Shown here: positions 11,810 through 25,600 of the stretch, piece after piece
Numbering within the stretch: the stretch's first letter is position 1
Layout: each line of letters starts with the position of its first letter
Assembly (NCBI GenBank): GCA_964017045.1
Contig: OZ024808.1
Location: 6,031,284-6,095,283 of the forward strand
Length of the DNA: 64,000 bases
Reading direction: 5' to 3'
From: Omphiscola glabra
Taxonomy: Eukaryota > Mollusca > Gastropoda > Lymnaeidae
The notes under the pieces: model-generated
What the model was told of the DNA's origin: nothing
The model's input: the letters and a program-made list of their open reading frames with translations, nothing else
Databases searched by the model: none
Position numbers and translations under genes: made by a program

Positions 11810-14800
11810 GTAAACATTTTTTATATTTTTTTTTATGTTGCAATAAACATTCTGTTTATGTAAATTATTTCTTGCCTATAACATTCTCTCTTTACAAAAA
11901 AAATTAAATCAGTTAGTTGGTTTGTTGTAGGAAATTCAATTAAAGTGAACAATTTTCGATCAAAGAGTAATTTGTTTATAATTTCATTCTAGATACAGAA
12001 TATTAATTTGAATTCATTTCCAAGAAGTATTATGGCTGTGAATAATTTGAATACTTTTTTGCCCAAAAATCAGTAACTGATTCTTTTCTACCCATACCTT
12101 TTTGTCATCACACCCCCCCCCCCCCCCCTCGATCCAGCAGCCAGGGACATGTGCCATTTTTATCGAAGCCTTGTTTAAAATTGTAACATTCTCCAGTGTT
12201 GGTTTTGTCTTTACTTGGTTAATCTATCATTAATTCTCCAATTGTCTTCTTGCTTGAATGAATTTGCTCAAATTTAACTAGATCTTTAATGAAAGCTCTG
12301 TGTCTGACTACCAGGTAGCCATCGCCAAAGCCAACTCTGTGACTGGGTCACTTACAGATTTGATCCAACAAGACCTGTCAGCAGGAGATGGCGGCGTGCT
12401 GGAGTCGGGGGACTCGGTGGAGGTCAAGTACACAGGATGGCTGTTCACCAATGGAATTCTGGGAAAAGTAGGTCACATTTCATAAATATTGTAATCTATG
12501 TTTAATTGGTGGAAAAGCTATTTCATTTTCTAGTTGATTGATTGACATATAGTCAAGATTAGATATAGACAGAGCCATAAAGTTGCTTGAATAGACAATT
12601 AATGATCAGTGCTTGAAAAAACACATACGTGAATAAGAGATAAAGTAAAAGCTCAAACAAATTATAACTTTTTCTTTTCTCAGGTGTTTGACCAATCACA
12701 ACAAGAGAACTATTTCCGTTTTAAGGTCAGCAAAGGAAGAGTCATTAAGGTAATTCTTGTTTTCTTAAAGATAGATTCAATAAAGTAATTCTAATCAGAT
12801 TAAATGGGTAGAGGTTTTAAGGTAATTCTAGTCTTGTTATTTTAACCAGAAGAGTGATTGATGTAACTCTACTTATTCAGACGGTACAGGAACATAAAAG
12901 ATCCTTTGCTGAAAGTTTGTTCTTGAACAAGACTACTCTGTGTAATTCCTTTAATATTTACTGTGCACTGTAACTCTGGTGTATATAAAAATATCTTGTT
13001 TTTTAGAATGATAGCAGTGGGAGGAATGAACAGTAATGGTGAACCTTTTAGATACATAATGCTCCAACTGTAACCCAAAGTCCACATCTATATTGAAAAG
13101 TTCCAAAACTGCAATAAAACATCTCATTCTCACAATCCAAAGAGAGGGCTCTGCATGCCCATGTGCCAAAGAGAGGGCACCACTGTTCTAGAACATGATT
13201 TTAACAAAAAAAAAGACAAACCCTAGTGATAATATTTTGCCTGCTGATTTAAAGAATATAACTGAAATGTTTATATGTTTTTAATGTCTTACTGTTAATG
13301 AGATGTATTTAATTGCAGGGTTGGGACCAAGGTATGTTGGGAATGAAAAAGGGAGCTAAGCGACTGCTCATCATCCCACCGTCGTTGGGCTATGGTTTGC
13401 AAGGAGCAGGGGAGAGAGTACCTCCTGACTCAACTTTAGTCTTTGAGGTTCAAGTTATGAGGGTAAATATTATTAATTGCACTTAAATTAGTATGAAACC
13501 AATTTATTATAATCTAAATGTGCAAAGGAATGTTGTTTAAATTGAAATAATGGAAAATAACTAAAAAAAAAAATTTACAGTTTCCCCATTTCTCACTCAC
13601 ACTTCCCTTTAAAACAGTGGTTCTCAACCTTTCTAAAGCCACGACCCTTTAATACAGTTCCTCATGTTGTGGCGACTCCCAACCACTATATTGTTTTCTT
13701 TGATACTTTATAACTGTAGAGTATATGTATTTTCAGATGGTCTTAGGCGACCCCCCGTGAAAGGGTCGTGCGACCCACAGGTTGAGAACCGCTGCTTTAA
13801 AAAAACAATGAAATAAGTTCTGAGTTGAACAAACTTCATTTTCAGCAAACTTCCTTTCAAACAATATTGCTTTGTACAAATTGGTTTAAAAAAAATTGTT
13901 TCACACATATTTTTTAATATGACCATGAAATAAATTTGTAAGTGTTGAGAACAAAATGAGTTTGGAAATTAAAATGTTATAAGATTACTTGATATTTTAT
14001 GTTATTTTTCATCCTTTTAATTAGGTCAAGTTACAGAAAGGGGATTCTCCACAAGAGTCACCTGTCCCAACTCCTGCCCCTACTCCTGCTCCAGTGATCA
14101 ACCCGGACCAAGATGACTTTGAGGATGCTGGGGTGAAAGGTCGCACACGGTCCATAAATGAACACATCACACAGGTATCTAGTGATTAACAAGCCAAATA
14201 AAAATGTATGACCTCATTTATATATAGGCCTATATATTAAATTTACTTAAATTTAAGTATACGATTAATAACAACTTGTAATGGGGTTTATAATGCTGGC
14301 ATTGAGACTATTAAAAAGCAGAGTAAACTACTAACATCTCATCACAGTTTGAACATTGTGAACTTATTGCTTGTGGTGATAACTTATTGCTACAAATTTA
14401 ATGTTATATTTCAGTATTGTATTTTTATGATGTCATGTCAAATAACCAAATTTCTGTTGACTGGGCCCCCCCCCCCCCCCTATATCAGTCCCCAGATACC
14501 AACAAAGCCAAACTGATTTCACGAATGGCCAGGATGGGACAACCCATGTTGCCATTTCAAGGGGCAGTACCAGCCCAGCCTGAGGACAGTGATGAAGAAA
14601 TGGCAAGTGGCTGAATAATTTAAGCTAGTTGCAATTGTGCTGAGAGCTCCCATGGCACAGATTCTGTACACATAAATTACTGAGGTGTTCAAAACAAAAC
14701 TTGGGCCTAGTTACAAGATTTCTTTCTTTAATCAGGTTTATTACAATACATTGCTACTTATGTTGAATCCTATTTCTGCTGTATATGTGGTCAGAAATAG

Positions 14801-17800
14801 TTAACAGGCTATAAATATCTATGTACTAAGATAAATAATTTGTCCTTAAAAATATTTTAAAAAAAAAGTATTTTGCAATAATCAATTTGTGTAATTTAAA
14901 TGATCCCAAAGCTTAACTTCCAAGATTTACATTGAATCACATTAAATATACCATAATCAATTAGTGTAAAGCAAAAATAAAGATTTTAAACTGCTGTAAC
15001 TTACATTAACTCCTCTTCAATGGCTCACCATCTATTAAAATATAAGTAATGGTATGAAAGATTTTAAACTGCTCAGACTTATATTGAGTCACTTTATTTT
15101 GACCAGCATCAACAGGTTGAACATGTTCAGGCCGTACCAGCTGCTGTGAAACCTAACCTCCCAGTTAAACCGAGGTCCTTGTCATCTGCAGGAATGGCTG
15201 CGACTGCTAATCATGTGATCATCACACAAGCTCAGCCGGCCATGATGCAGTCTGGGATTGGCATGGTTAGCATTGGTAACCCAGGGGTTGTCATGACAAC
15301 CAATGATGGACTAATGCATCAACAACAGCCAGCATTTTTACAGAGTAAGTTTAGCTGAATGTAACTTTGTTATATCTGTGACAATCTAAAATACAAAAGT
15401 GCCTCCACAACTAATACCACTTATGAAAATGTATTACTGAAATAAATTGATTTATTATTGATAATACATTTTTACTGCATTTATTGACTAAGAACTTTTG
15501 GACATGAGGAAAAGTATTTTAAAAACAATTTTTAAAAAGATATTTGGCCCAGAATAAATATGTTCTCACAGTTCAAAAGATATTGAGGCCCACTGTCTAA
15601 ACAGTTTCAACATGTAACAGTTATGCGGCATGTGGGACTTTGTCAGCATATAACAATTACCAATCTGACATTGTCAACATAAAGCAGCTATGCCCCCTGT
15701 CTGACATTGTCAATATATCTAGGCTCCTGTCTGATATTGACAACATATCTGTGCCCCTGTCTGACATTGTCAACACATACATCCTCAGATTTACCAGGGG
15801 CCCAACAACTGGCTGTCTACCAGAACCCCAATGCCTATCTACAACAACAGCAGCAGCAACAGACAGCTTTACTTCAGCAACAACAGCAGTTATTGCAACA
15901 GCAACAACAGCAGGTAGATTTGCTGCGTAGTGTTCTACAACTTACACCCTCTCATTTTGTCCCTGCTACCACAGATGACCATTAGTAAGACTCGGGCACC
16001 TCGACAACATCCCCTCCCTCTAATTGATTCCCTCGTAACAGAGATGACCATTAGTTAGAGACTGACCATTATAAAACATCCCCTCCCTCTAATTGATTCC
16101 CCTGTATTTCAGCTCTTAGGTCAAGGTCTTATGATGGGTGGACTTCAGGCTCAGCCACCTGGTTATGGAGGTGAGTCAACATTTATTGAACCAGTTCTTT
16201 GTAACAAATGTGCTTAACTGAATCCCAAGGATTGGACTCTTAGCTGGACAACACTAAGATGTACAGACTATTTGAACACTAAGATGTACAGATTATTTGA
16301 ACACTAAGATGTACAGACTATTTGAACACTAAGATGTACAGACTATTTGAACACTAAGATGTACAAACTATTTGAACACTAAGATGTACAAACTATTTGA
16401 ACACTAAGATGTACAAACTATTTGAACACTAAGATGTACACACTATTTGAACACTAAGATGTACAAACTATTTGAACACTAAGATGTACAAACTATTTGA
16501 GCACTAAGATGTACAGACTAAACATCTCTTTGTCCATGGTTGCACTGAGATAATTTAGTTTCTTCTGCAGTGTTACATAACATGCTTGGCCTTTCTTTGT
16601 CAAAAATGCTTTAGTTTAACTAAACCATCATCATTAAGATATGATTTTAAAAACATAAAATATTTACATGAACTCTGTACTTACACAAATAATTGCTTAC
16701 TATTAAATTGCAATTTTTCTCTTTCTTTTTTTTCCTTTTTTTTTCCTTTGCATGCTTGTCAACTAAACTGTTTGTGATGTCAACTAACAACATGACATCT
16801 CACCCCTCGGATGTCATGCAACACTTCTATGGCACCATCTTACTTGCGTGATCACATCATCATCTTTGCTTGCTTTAATGGTGATGGTTAAACTCTGCTT
16901 GACCACTGTCCAGTGCCAGCACCTGCACCACTGGCAAATCCAGCTCCAACTCCAGCTCCATCTTCTACAGCTGATGGCCTGGCCCCAGCCCTCCTGACAG
17001 AAACAAGACAACAGAACACAGAAGTTCGCATTGGCCTTTCCAAAATGACAGACAAAGTTGATAAGATTTTAGAGAAGGTGAGAAATAAAATTTTATTGTA
17101 TAGTTTAATTTCAACCCACATTACATAAGACGAATTGTGTCTCCATTTGTAGGTCACTTGCAAAATTTTTTTTTGTTGAAATCTCTCTCCGAGCTGAAAA
17201 TGTTGCCTTTCTGGTATGGTGTGTCAGGATGGGTGTTGTTATTAATAGACATTCCCTACACTTGATCCAACAATGCAAACAATGTACCATCCATTAGTGA
17301 ACCACCTGATAGTGAGCCATCAACTAGTGAGCCACCAATTAGTGAGCCACCAAATAGTGAGCCATCAACTAGTGAGCCACCAATTAGTGAGCCACCAAAT
17401 AGTGAGCCACCAACTAGTGAGCCACCAATTAGTAAGCCACCAAATAGTGAGCCACCAACTATTGAGCCACCAAACAGTCAGCTGTTCAAACTTCTTAAAA
17501 CAAGGAGTGTATAATTTTCTTTAAAGGTGTTTTTAAGCAAAAATATAAATAAATATAAATAAATAAACTGAAACAGGGGTTAAGGTAGTGGTTGACTTCA
17601 GTTCATGGGTAACAGTGGTTCACTTCAGTTCATGGGTAACAGTGGTTCATAATACTATTGATATTAGTTTCAACTGAATGTCACGTGTAATTTGGAAACA
17701 ATCGACAAGACTTTACCTTGAATCCTAAATAAACACACACAGATAGAACACATCAACTCAGCCGTTGCAGGTCATGGTGGAGGGGGTCTCATGCCCTACA

Positions 17801-20800
17801 GTTCCAGTATGCCGGTTCCGTCTATGGAGGCCAATGTCCTAATGCAGAATATAACAAGAATTGTGCAGGTTGGTACATAAGTTTGAGATCAATTCAAAAT
17901 GTGCAGCACTTCTTACAAGTAGATTTGGTGATAGGGTTTAATTATTAATACATTTTTGTGAAATACTGAAATGTATTATTGTGATTGTTAATAAATATCT
18001 GTTTGTCAATTTTAACATTTTATTCCTGAATTATATTATTGTGTGGTTTATTATATATATCTAGTTGTCAATTTTAACATTTTAGATTAATATTTTTGTA
18101 AAATAAAAAAGCTATTTGTTTGATAGTCACTACTTTTGCTGCACAATTCTATTCCATTATAAATGACATAAAAAAAATAAAATTATTTGGCCAAGGATTC
18201 CTTGAATGCCTTTGAATATCCACCAAAAAAATTAAAGACCCATTAACTTTTTAAGAACCACTATTAATTGGTAATTATTGTCAACATTTTTGATTGAATG
18301 GATTTTTAAAAAAAAAATTTTAATTCTTCATTTTAATATTTCATTTTCAGGAAAATGAACGTTTGAAAAAGGATTTATATGATCAAAGTCACAAGGTTCA
18401 TGAACAAAATGATAAAATAGCAGCATTGTTGCAGACCAATCAAAAGTAAGGTCTTGGCATCATCTTGTGTGTGTGGGTGAGAGAGTGTGGGTTGGGGAGT
18501 GTGCACATTGGTGTGTAGGTGGGTGTGTGGGTTAATCATATACATGTCTTGATATAATATTGAAGGAAAAGTAGGGTATAAGTAGGTAGAAATAATCTAG
18601 AATTTGTCAATCCAGACACATGGGAAGAATCAGCAAAGGTTTGACCATCATGGCGTTCATCTTTATATAAAGGCTCCGAGCAGAATGAAGACAACAGAAC
18701 AGATGCTGCAGAGGACAAAAGAAAAGCCAGAAAAGCCCAGGTTAACTCAGCGCACCTGGAGATGTCCCATCCATCCTTGCTTGTACTAAAAAATAACAGA
18801 ATCGGTCTCATCAGCCATCTACACACCCACAGGCATAATTGGTCTCATCAGCCATCTACACACCCACAGACAGAATTGGTCTCATCAGCCATCTACACAC
18901 CAACAGACATAATTGGTCTCATCAGCCATCTACACACCCACAGACATAATTGGTCTCATCAGCCATCTAAACACCCACAGACATAATTGGTCTCATCAGC
19001 CATCTACACACCCACTATCTAGAACCATACTTCCCAAATGTTTCAACGTAACGGCTTGCTGACCGCTGGAAGTTTGCTGACGTCTAGTTTCGGAAGTACT
19101 GACAGAGAAACCAGGATTTGCTAATAATAGTCAATGGTGGGTGCCTAGGTCAATGGTGGGTGCCTAGGTCAATGGTGGGTGCCTAGGTCAATGGTGGGTG
19201 CCTAGGTCAATGGTCGGTGCCCAGTGATGAACAGTGCTGGGTGACTAGGTCAATGGTGGGTGCCCAGTGATGAATAGTGCTGGGTGACTAGGTCAATGGT
19301 GGGTGCCCAGTGATGAACAGTGCTGGGTGACTAGGTCAATGGTGGGTGCCCAGTGATGAACAGTGCTGGGTGACTAGGTCAATGGTGGGTGCCCAGTGAT
19401 GAACAGTGCTAGGTGCCTAGGTCAATGGTGGGTGCCCAGTGATGAACAGTGCTGGGTGACTAGGTCAATGGTGGGTGCCCAGTGATGAACAGTGCTGGGT
19501 GACTAGGTCAATGGTGGGTGCCCAGTGATGAACAGTGCTGGGTGACTAGGTCAATGGTGGGTGCCCAGGTCAATGGTGGGTGCCCAGTGATGAACAGTGC
19601 TGGGTGCCTAGGTCAATCGTGGCAACCTAGTGATGGTCAACAGTGGTTCCCTAGTGATGGTCAATGCTGGGTGACTTCAAATCCATATATGTTATATTGC
19701 AGATGCATTTGAAGTCACCAAGCATTGACCATCACTAGTCACCCAACATTGACCATCACCTAACACCCAACATTGACCACCACTAGTCAACCAGCACTGA
19801 CCATCACCTAGCACCCAACATTTACCATTGTTAGGCACCCAACATTGACCACCACTAGGCACCCAACATTGACCATCACTAGTCACCCAACATTGACCAT
19901 CACCTAACACCCAACATTGACCACCACTAGTCAACCAGCACTGACCATCACCTAGCACCCAACATTTACCATTGTTAGGCACCCAACATTGACCACCACT
20001 AGGCACCCAACATTGACCACCACTAGGCACCCAACATTGACCACCACTAGGCACCCAACATTGACCACCACTAGGCACCCAACATTGAACACCACTAGGC
20101 ACCCAACATTGACCACCACTAGGCACCCAACATTGACCACCACTAGGCACCCAACATTGACCACCACTAGGCACCCAACATTGACCACCACTAGGCACCC
20201 AACATTGACCACCACTAGGCACCCAACATTGACCACCACTAGGCACCCAACATTGACCACCACTAGGCACCCAACATTGACCACCACTAGGCACCCAACA
20301 TTGACCACCACCAGGCACCATACATTGACCACCACTAGACTCTTCTCCTCTATTTTGAGGGCCTATGAGGGTCAATGTGTAGATCGTTCTTGCTCCTATA
20401 GTTATAGCTGAAGCACGCACAAACTCACTTGTTTCATTAACAAATCTTTTTCCCTGAGCCTGGAATTTATTTTTTTGTTCAGATTTGTAGAGCAGAGCCA
20501 CTCGGTCCTGGAGCAGAGAAATGAAGGTTACAAGACAACGGCAACACAGTCACAGGCTCGGGTTCTAGCTTTGGAACAAGAGAAGGTCAGTGGGTACTGG
20601 TTCTCAAAATGGGGGGTGGGGGAGGGACTGGGTTATATTTTGTTGGAGACCTTACAGATGTATAGACAAAAGTTTATGTGTGTGTGTGTGTGAATAGACA
20701 CAAATATATATGTGTGAATAGACAAACGCAGATATGTGTGAATAGACAAAAGTAGATATGTGTATATAGTCAAAAGTAGATTTGTGTGAAAAGACAAAAT

Positions 20801-22655
20801 TAGATATGTGTGAATAGACAAAATTAGATAAGTGTGAATAGACACGTGAGGGATGTGAATAGAGAGAGGTAGATATGTGTGTAGATAAGTCTGTGCATAG
20901 ATATAAATAGACATATGGTAACATGTAGATATTTTTTGGAATAGACACATGAAAATAAGTTAGTTAATAGACATATAGATCTATACAGTAAAATATTACC
21001 ACATAGATCTATACAAGTAAAATATTACCAAACAGGTCCACCTGGCCACTGAACTCAGCTCGGCCTCTGCACAAATCAGCACGCTGCAGCTGGAGCTTGG
21101 GGAGTACCGCAAGAGAGAGGGTGAGCTCAGGCAGCAGATACAACTAACAACAAACACGAGCACCTCAAACAAAGACGAGCTGGAGAAACTGAGGGCCCAG
21201 AGGGAGGGTAAGTTGAGGTGGGGAGGGAGTCCACCCGGTTTTGTGACAGCTAAGTTGCCTAGTGGTTGGGTCTGTTTCCAGAAGGTAACAACTCTCAACT
21301 CTGTGCTTTTTAGCATTTAAGATTCTTTAATTAATGGTTTCATAGCCATGACAGTCCACAATGTACAACCAATAAATACTGTGTACATGAAACCACTTTA
21401 CAGTCCACAATGTACAACCAATAAATACTGTGTACATGAAACCACTTTACAGTCCACAATGTACAACCAATAAATACTGTGTACATGAAACCACTTTACA
21501 GTCCACAATGTACAACCAATAAATAATGTGTACATGAAACCACTTTATAGTCCACAATGTACAACCAATAAATACTGTGTACATGAAACCAATTTACAGT
21601 CTACATTGTACAACCAATGAATACTGTGTACATGAAACCACTTTAAAAATAATACAAACTGACATAAATCTGCTTTTCAAAATGGCATTGAAAAATATCT
21701 CTCAGCAGTCAAAAAATTATCTGTGCCTCAGGGAAATTTACACATATTTATACTCCATTTGTTCAACGCCTAACCAATCACCAAACAGAACTAACCAATC
21801 ACCAAACAGAACTAACCAATCACCAAACAGAACTAACCAATCACCAAACAGAACTAACCAATCACCAAACAGAACTAACCAATCACCAAACAGAACTAAC
21901 CAATCACCAAACAGAACTAACCAATCACCAAACAGAACTAACCAATCACCAAACAGAATTGACCAATGAAAACACACAAAATAAAAAAAAATATCCATTC
22001 TCCCATATACCTAAACAAATCACTAGTTTAGAGCAGCAAGAATAATAATACAACATAATCTGACTGCAACAACAACATAATATGACTGTGACCAGGTTGT
22101 AGGTGAGGCTTCATTGGTTAGTTGAGATTAAACACTGATAGTGGGTCATCTGATGGTATGTTTAAAGGGCTTGGTTAAGTGATAGTGGGTCATTTGATGG
22201 TATGTTTAAAGGGCTTGGTTAAGTGATAGTGGGTCATCTGATGGTATGTTTAAGGGGTTAGGGTAATATGGGAAAATTAAAAGAAGATAAAAGGAAGATC
22301 TCTGGAAGACAGAAATGAGATGATAATTATAAAATTATATTCATGAATGAGTATAAATGGATGTATGTATGGTCATAAATGGATGTGTACATGACTGATT
22401 CCCCCTCTGAAAGTTAAACGATGCTGCGGAGTGCCGTCCATGACGTCACATGTAAATTGATATGGAATGGTTGGTTTTTAATTGATATTTTTTAAGTTCA
22501 TTTTAATTTGTATGTACAGCATGGTGAGCCCAGCCCTAGGCTTGGGTACCTTGTATGTACAGCGTGGTGAGCCCAGCCCTAGGCTTGGGTACCTTGTATG
22601 TACAGCGTGGTGAGCCCAGCCCTAGGCTGGGGTACCACGCTAAAGAAAACTACCC

Positions 22656-22691
<36 letters not shown>

Positions 22692-25600
22692 GGATGTGTA
22701 CATGGTCTTAAATGGATCTGTACGTGGTCGTAAATGGAGGTGTGCAGGGTCATAAACGGATGTGTCGATGGTCAAAAATGGATGTGTCGATGGTCAAAAA
22801 TGGACGTGTGGATGAGGATCAATGGATGTGTGCATAGCCATAAATGTAGTTGGCGGTGTTATGTTAAATGTTTTTGTTGAAATCTCTGAGTAGAAGATGA
22901 ACAGAAGATATCCAACTTGACTGCAAGTGTTAGAGATGAGAAGCAGGCCAGGAAAGCAGCTGAGGTCAAACTGACAAATCTGAGTGAAGAACTTGCTGAC
23001 ATCAAACTGTCCCATTCAACTTTAGAAAAGGTAGGACACTTGTCCTCTACTGTAATCTATTGGCAGGGCACTTGTACTGTAATCTATTGGCAGGACACTT
23101 GTCCTCTAATCTATTGGCAGGACACTTGTCCTGTAATTTATTGGCAGGACACTTGTCCTGTAATCTATTGGCAGGACACTTGTCCTGTAATCTATTGGCC
23201 CCTAATTTCCACAAATGCTCAGAAATGTCCATGACATGATGAGTTTGAATGTTGATACATAAACTACACATAACTTTCTAATGTTGATACATAAACTACA
23301 CATAACTTTCTAATGTTGATACATTTCACTTGTTTTAAAATACAAATATCCTCAATGACAGAATCTGAGTGAGAGGAAAAGAAAAGCAGCGGAGGAGAGA
23401 AGGAAAATGGAGGAAGACATGGAAGATGCAAAGATCAGCTTTGAGGTCAGAAGACAACCTGGTTTCCTGACAAGATCGTGATAACTTCTTTTTAGTCATT
23501 ACCTCATTTATTGTATTTTAACTTGACTACTTCATTGTATTTTTGTCTCTTTTGTTGTCAAAAGGTAATGCTCCTCTGAGAATCTAGTCAACTGGTTTCA
23601 TTTGGTCTGTCACTTAGATCTAATCAGTTGTGTCAAATATTTGATTAACCTGGCCTTATGCTATAGGGTTGAATGTTCAATCTTGAAATGTTAAGTCTCT
23701 GCCCTTTCTTTGTTTTTATCAGCAAACCATTGAAGGGTTAAGGGAACGTCTTCGCAAACAAAAAACTTCAGTTGACGCAGAGACTGAGAACAAGGTATGT
23801 TCAGTTTAAGATGTTTTATAGGTCGATGGTCAACAGTGTTTACTGTTTGCTCACACATCTTCTGCTTAGCCTAAATTATAAACTTTTTTTCTCACAAGTC
23901 TTGTGCCAACTCACAAAGAGTGGTTGTATGTTGAAATTATTAAAATTATATACAACCTTTTTAAAGCTTTTCTACATCTTTTCTACGAGGATGCATAATA
24001 TAATATTAAGATAAACTGTACAAATAATGATTTTGAAATATTCTTGAAGGTGTCCAAGATCGAAGAAGATTTGTCTCGTGAATGGCAAACAAAATGTGAC
24101 AGAATAATGATAGCTCTGACAGACAAACACAACAGACAAATTGAGGAAATGAAATCAGAAAAGGAAGAATTGTTGCGTAAAATTGAGGAGTTAGATAGAA
24201 AGGTCAGTTAAATTGAGGAGCTAGAGAGAAAGGTCAGTTAAATTGAGGAGCTAAAGAGAAAGGTCAGTTAAATTGAGGAGCTAGAAAGAAAGGTCAGTTA
24301 AATTGAGGAACTAGAGAGAAAGGTCAGTTAAAGTGAAGGGCTAGAGAGAAAGGTCAGTTAAAGTGAGGAGCTAGAAAGAAAGGTCAGTTAAATTGAGGAG
24401 CTAGAGAGAAAGGTCAGTTAAAGTGAGGAGCTAGACAGAAAGGTCAGTTAAAGTGAGGAGCTAGACAGAAAGGTCAGTTAAAGTGAGGAGCTAGAGAGAA
24501 AGGTCAGTTAAATTGAGGAGCTAGAGAGAAAGGTCAGTTAAATTGAGGAGCTAGAGAGAAAGGTCAGTTAAATTGAGGATCTAGAGAGATAAGTCAGTTA
24601 AAAAATCATCCTCTGCTCCCTGTCATCCTCTGCTCCATGTCTTCCTCTGCTCTGTGTCATTCCTCTGCTCTGTGTCTTCCTCTGCTCCATGTCATCCTCT
24701 GCTCTGTGTCATTCCTCTGCTCTGTGTCATCCTCTGCTCTGTGTCATTCCTCTGCTCCGTGTCTTCATCTGCTCCGTGTCTTCATCTGCTCTGTGTCATT
24801 CCTCTGCTCCCTGTCATCCTCTGCTCTGTGTCATCATCTGCTCCCTGTCATCCTCTGCTCCCTGTCATCCTCTGCTCCGTGTCATCCTCTGCTCCGTGTC
24901 AGCCTCTGCTCCCTGTCAGCCTCTGCTCTGTGTCATCCTCTGCTCCCTGTCATCCTCTGCTCCCTGTCATCCTCTGCTCCCTGTCATCCTCTGCTCCGTG
25001 TCAGCCTCTGCTCCCTGTCATCCTCTGCTCCCTGTCATCCTCTGCTCCGTGTCATTCCTCTTCTCTGTGTCATTCCTCTGCTCTGTGTCAGCCTCTGCTC
25101 CGTGTCAGCCTCTGCTCCCTGTCAGCCTCTGCTCCGTGTCATCCTCTGCTCCCTGTCATCCTCTGCTCCCTGTCATCCTCTGCTCCGTGTCAGCCTCTGC
25201 TCCCTGTCATCCTCTGCTCCCTGTCATCCTCTGCTCCCTATCATCCTCTGCTCCATGTCAGCCTATGCTCTGTGTCATCCTCTGCTCTGTGTCATCCTCT
25301 GCTCCCTGTCATCCTCTGCTCCCTGTCATCCTCTGCTCCATGTCAGCCTATTCTCTGTGTCATCCTCTGCTCCGTGTCATCCTCTGCTCCGTGTCAGCCT
25401 ATGCTCTGTGTCATCTCTTGTTTTAAGTCAGTAATATTTCACTACTTACTGCCAATCAAAACTGCTGTTGTCCGACTCCCAGGTGGTGTCAGTCAGGTCA
25501 TCTGGGTCATCCACAGAGAAGCAAGTCATGCAGTTACAGGATGAACTTGCTGAAATGAAACTCTGGAAAGACAAGGTTTGTTTCATTGTATTGACCCCAG

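Larger units (their letters stand above)
14025..16170 (+). other. FKBP15: FKBP15 proline/glutamine-rich linker (5 exons)
   Basis: Exon 14025-14174 has a PTPAPTPAP run. Exon 14489-14602 has the conserved block [17 protein letters not shown] followed by acidic residues. Exons 15107-15344, 15789-15913 and 16113-16170 are low complexity; 15789-15913 encodes three runs of 5-6 Gln in mixed CAA/CAG codons. The start of exon 15107 could instead be 15116 (in frame, three residues shorter). Confidence 0.8.

Noticed and set aside
12111..12128. Long poly-C run as an assembly fault
   Set aside because: Several C or G runs occur (14465, 47679, 49543, 50950) without flanking discontinuity; probably real homopolymers, though their lengths may be unreliable.
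19692..20501. 269-codon minus-strand ORF and overlapping ORFs
   Set aside because: They lie in a 24-bp minisatellite; a period divisible by three keeps frames open on both strands. No start context, splice logic or protein similarity.
24637..25544. Three overlapping plus-strand ORFs of 245-296 codons
   Set aside because: 17-bp minisatellite without stops in any plus frame; products are the same S-A-L-C-H repeat shifted.
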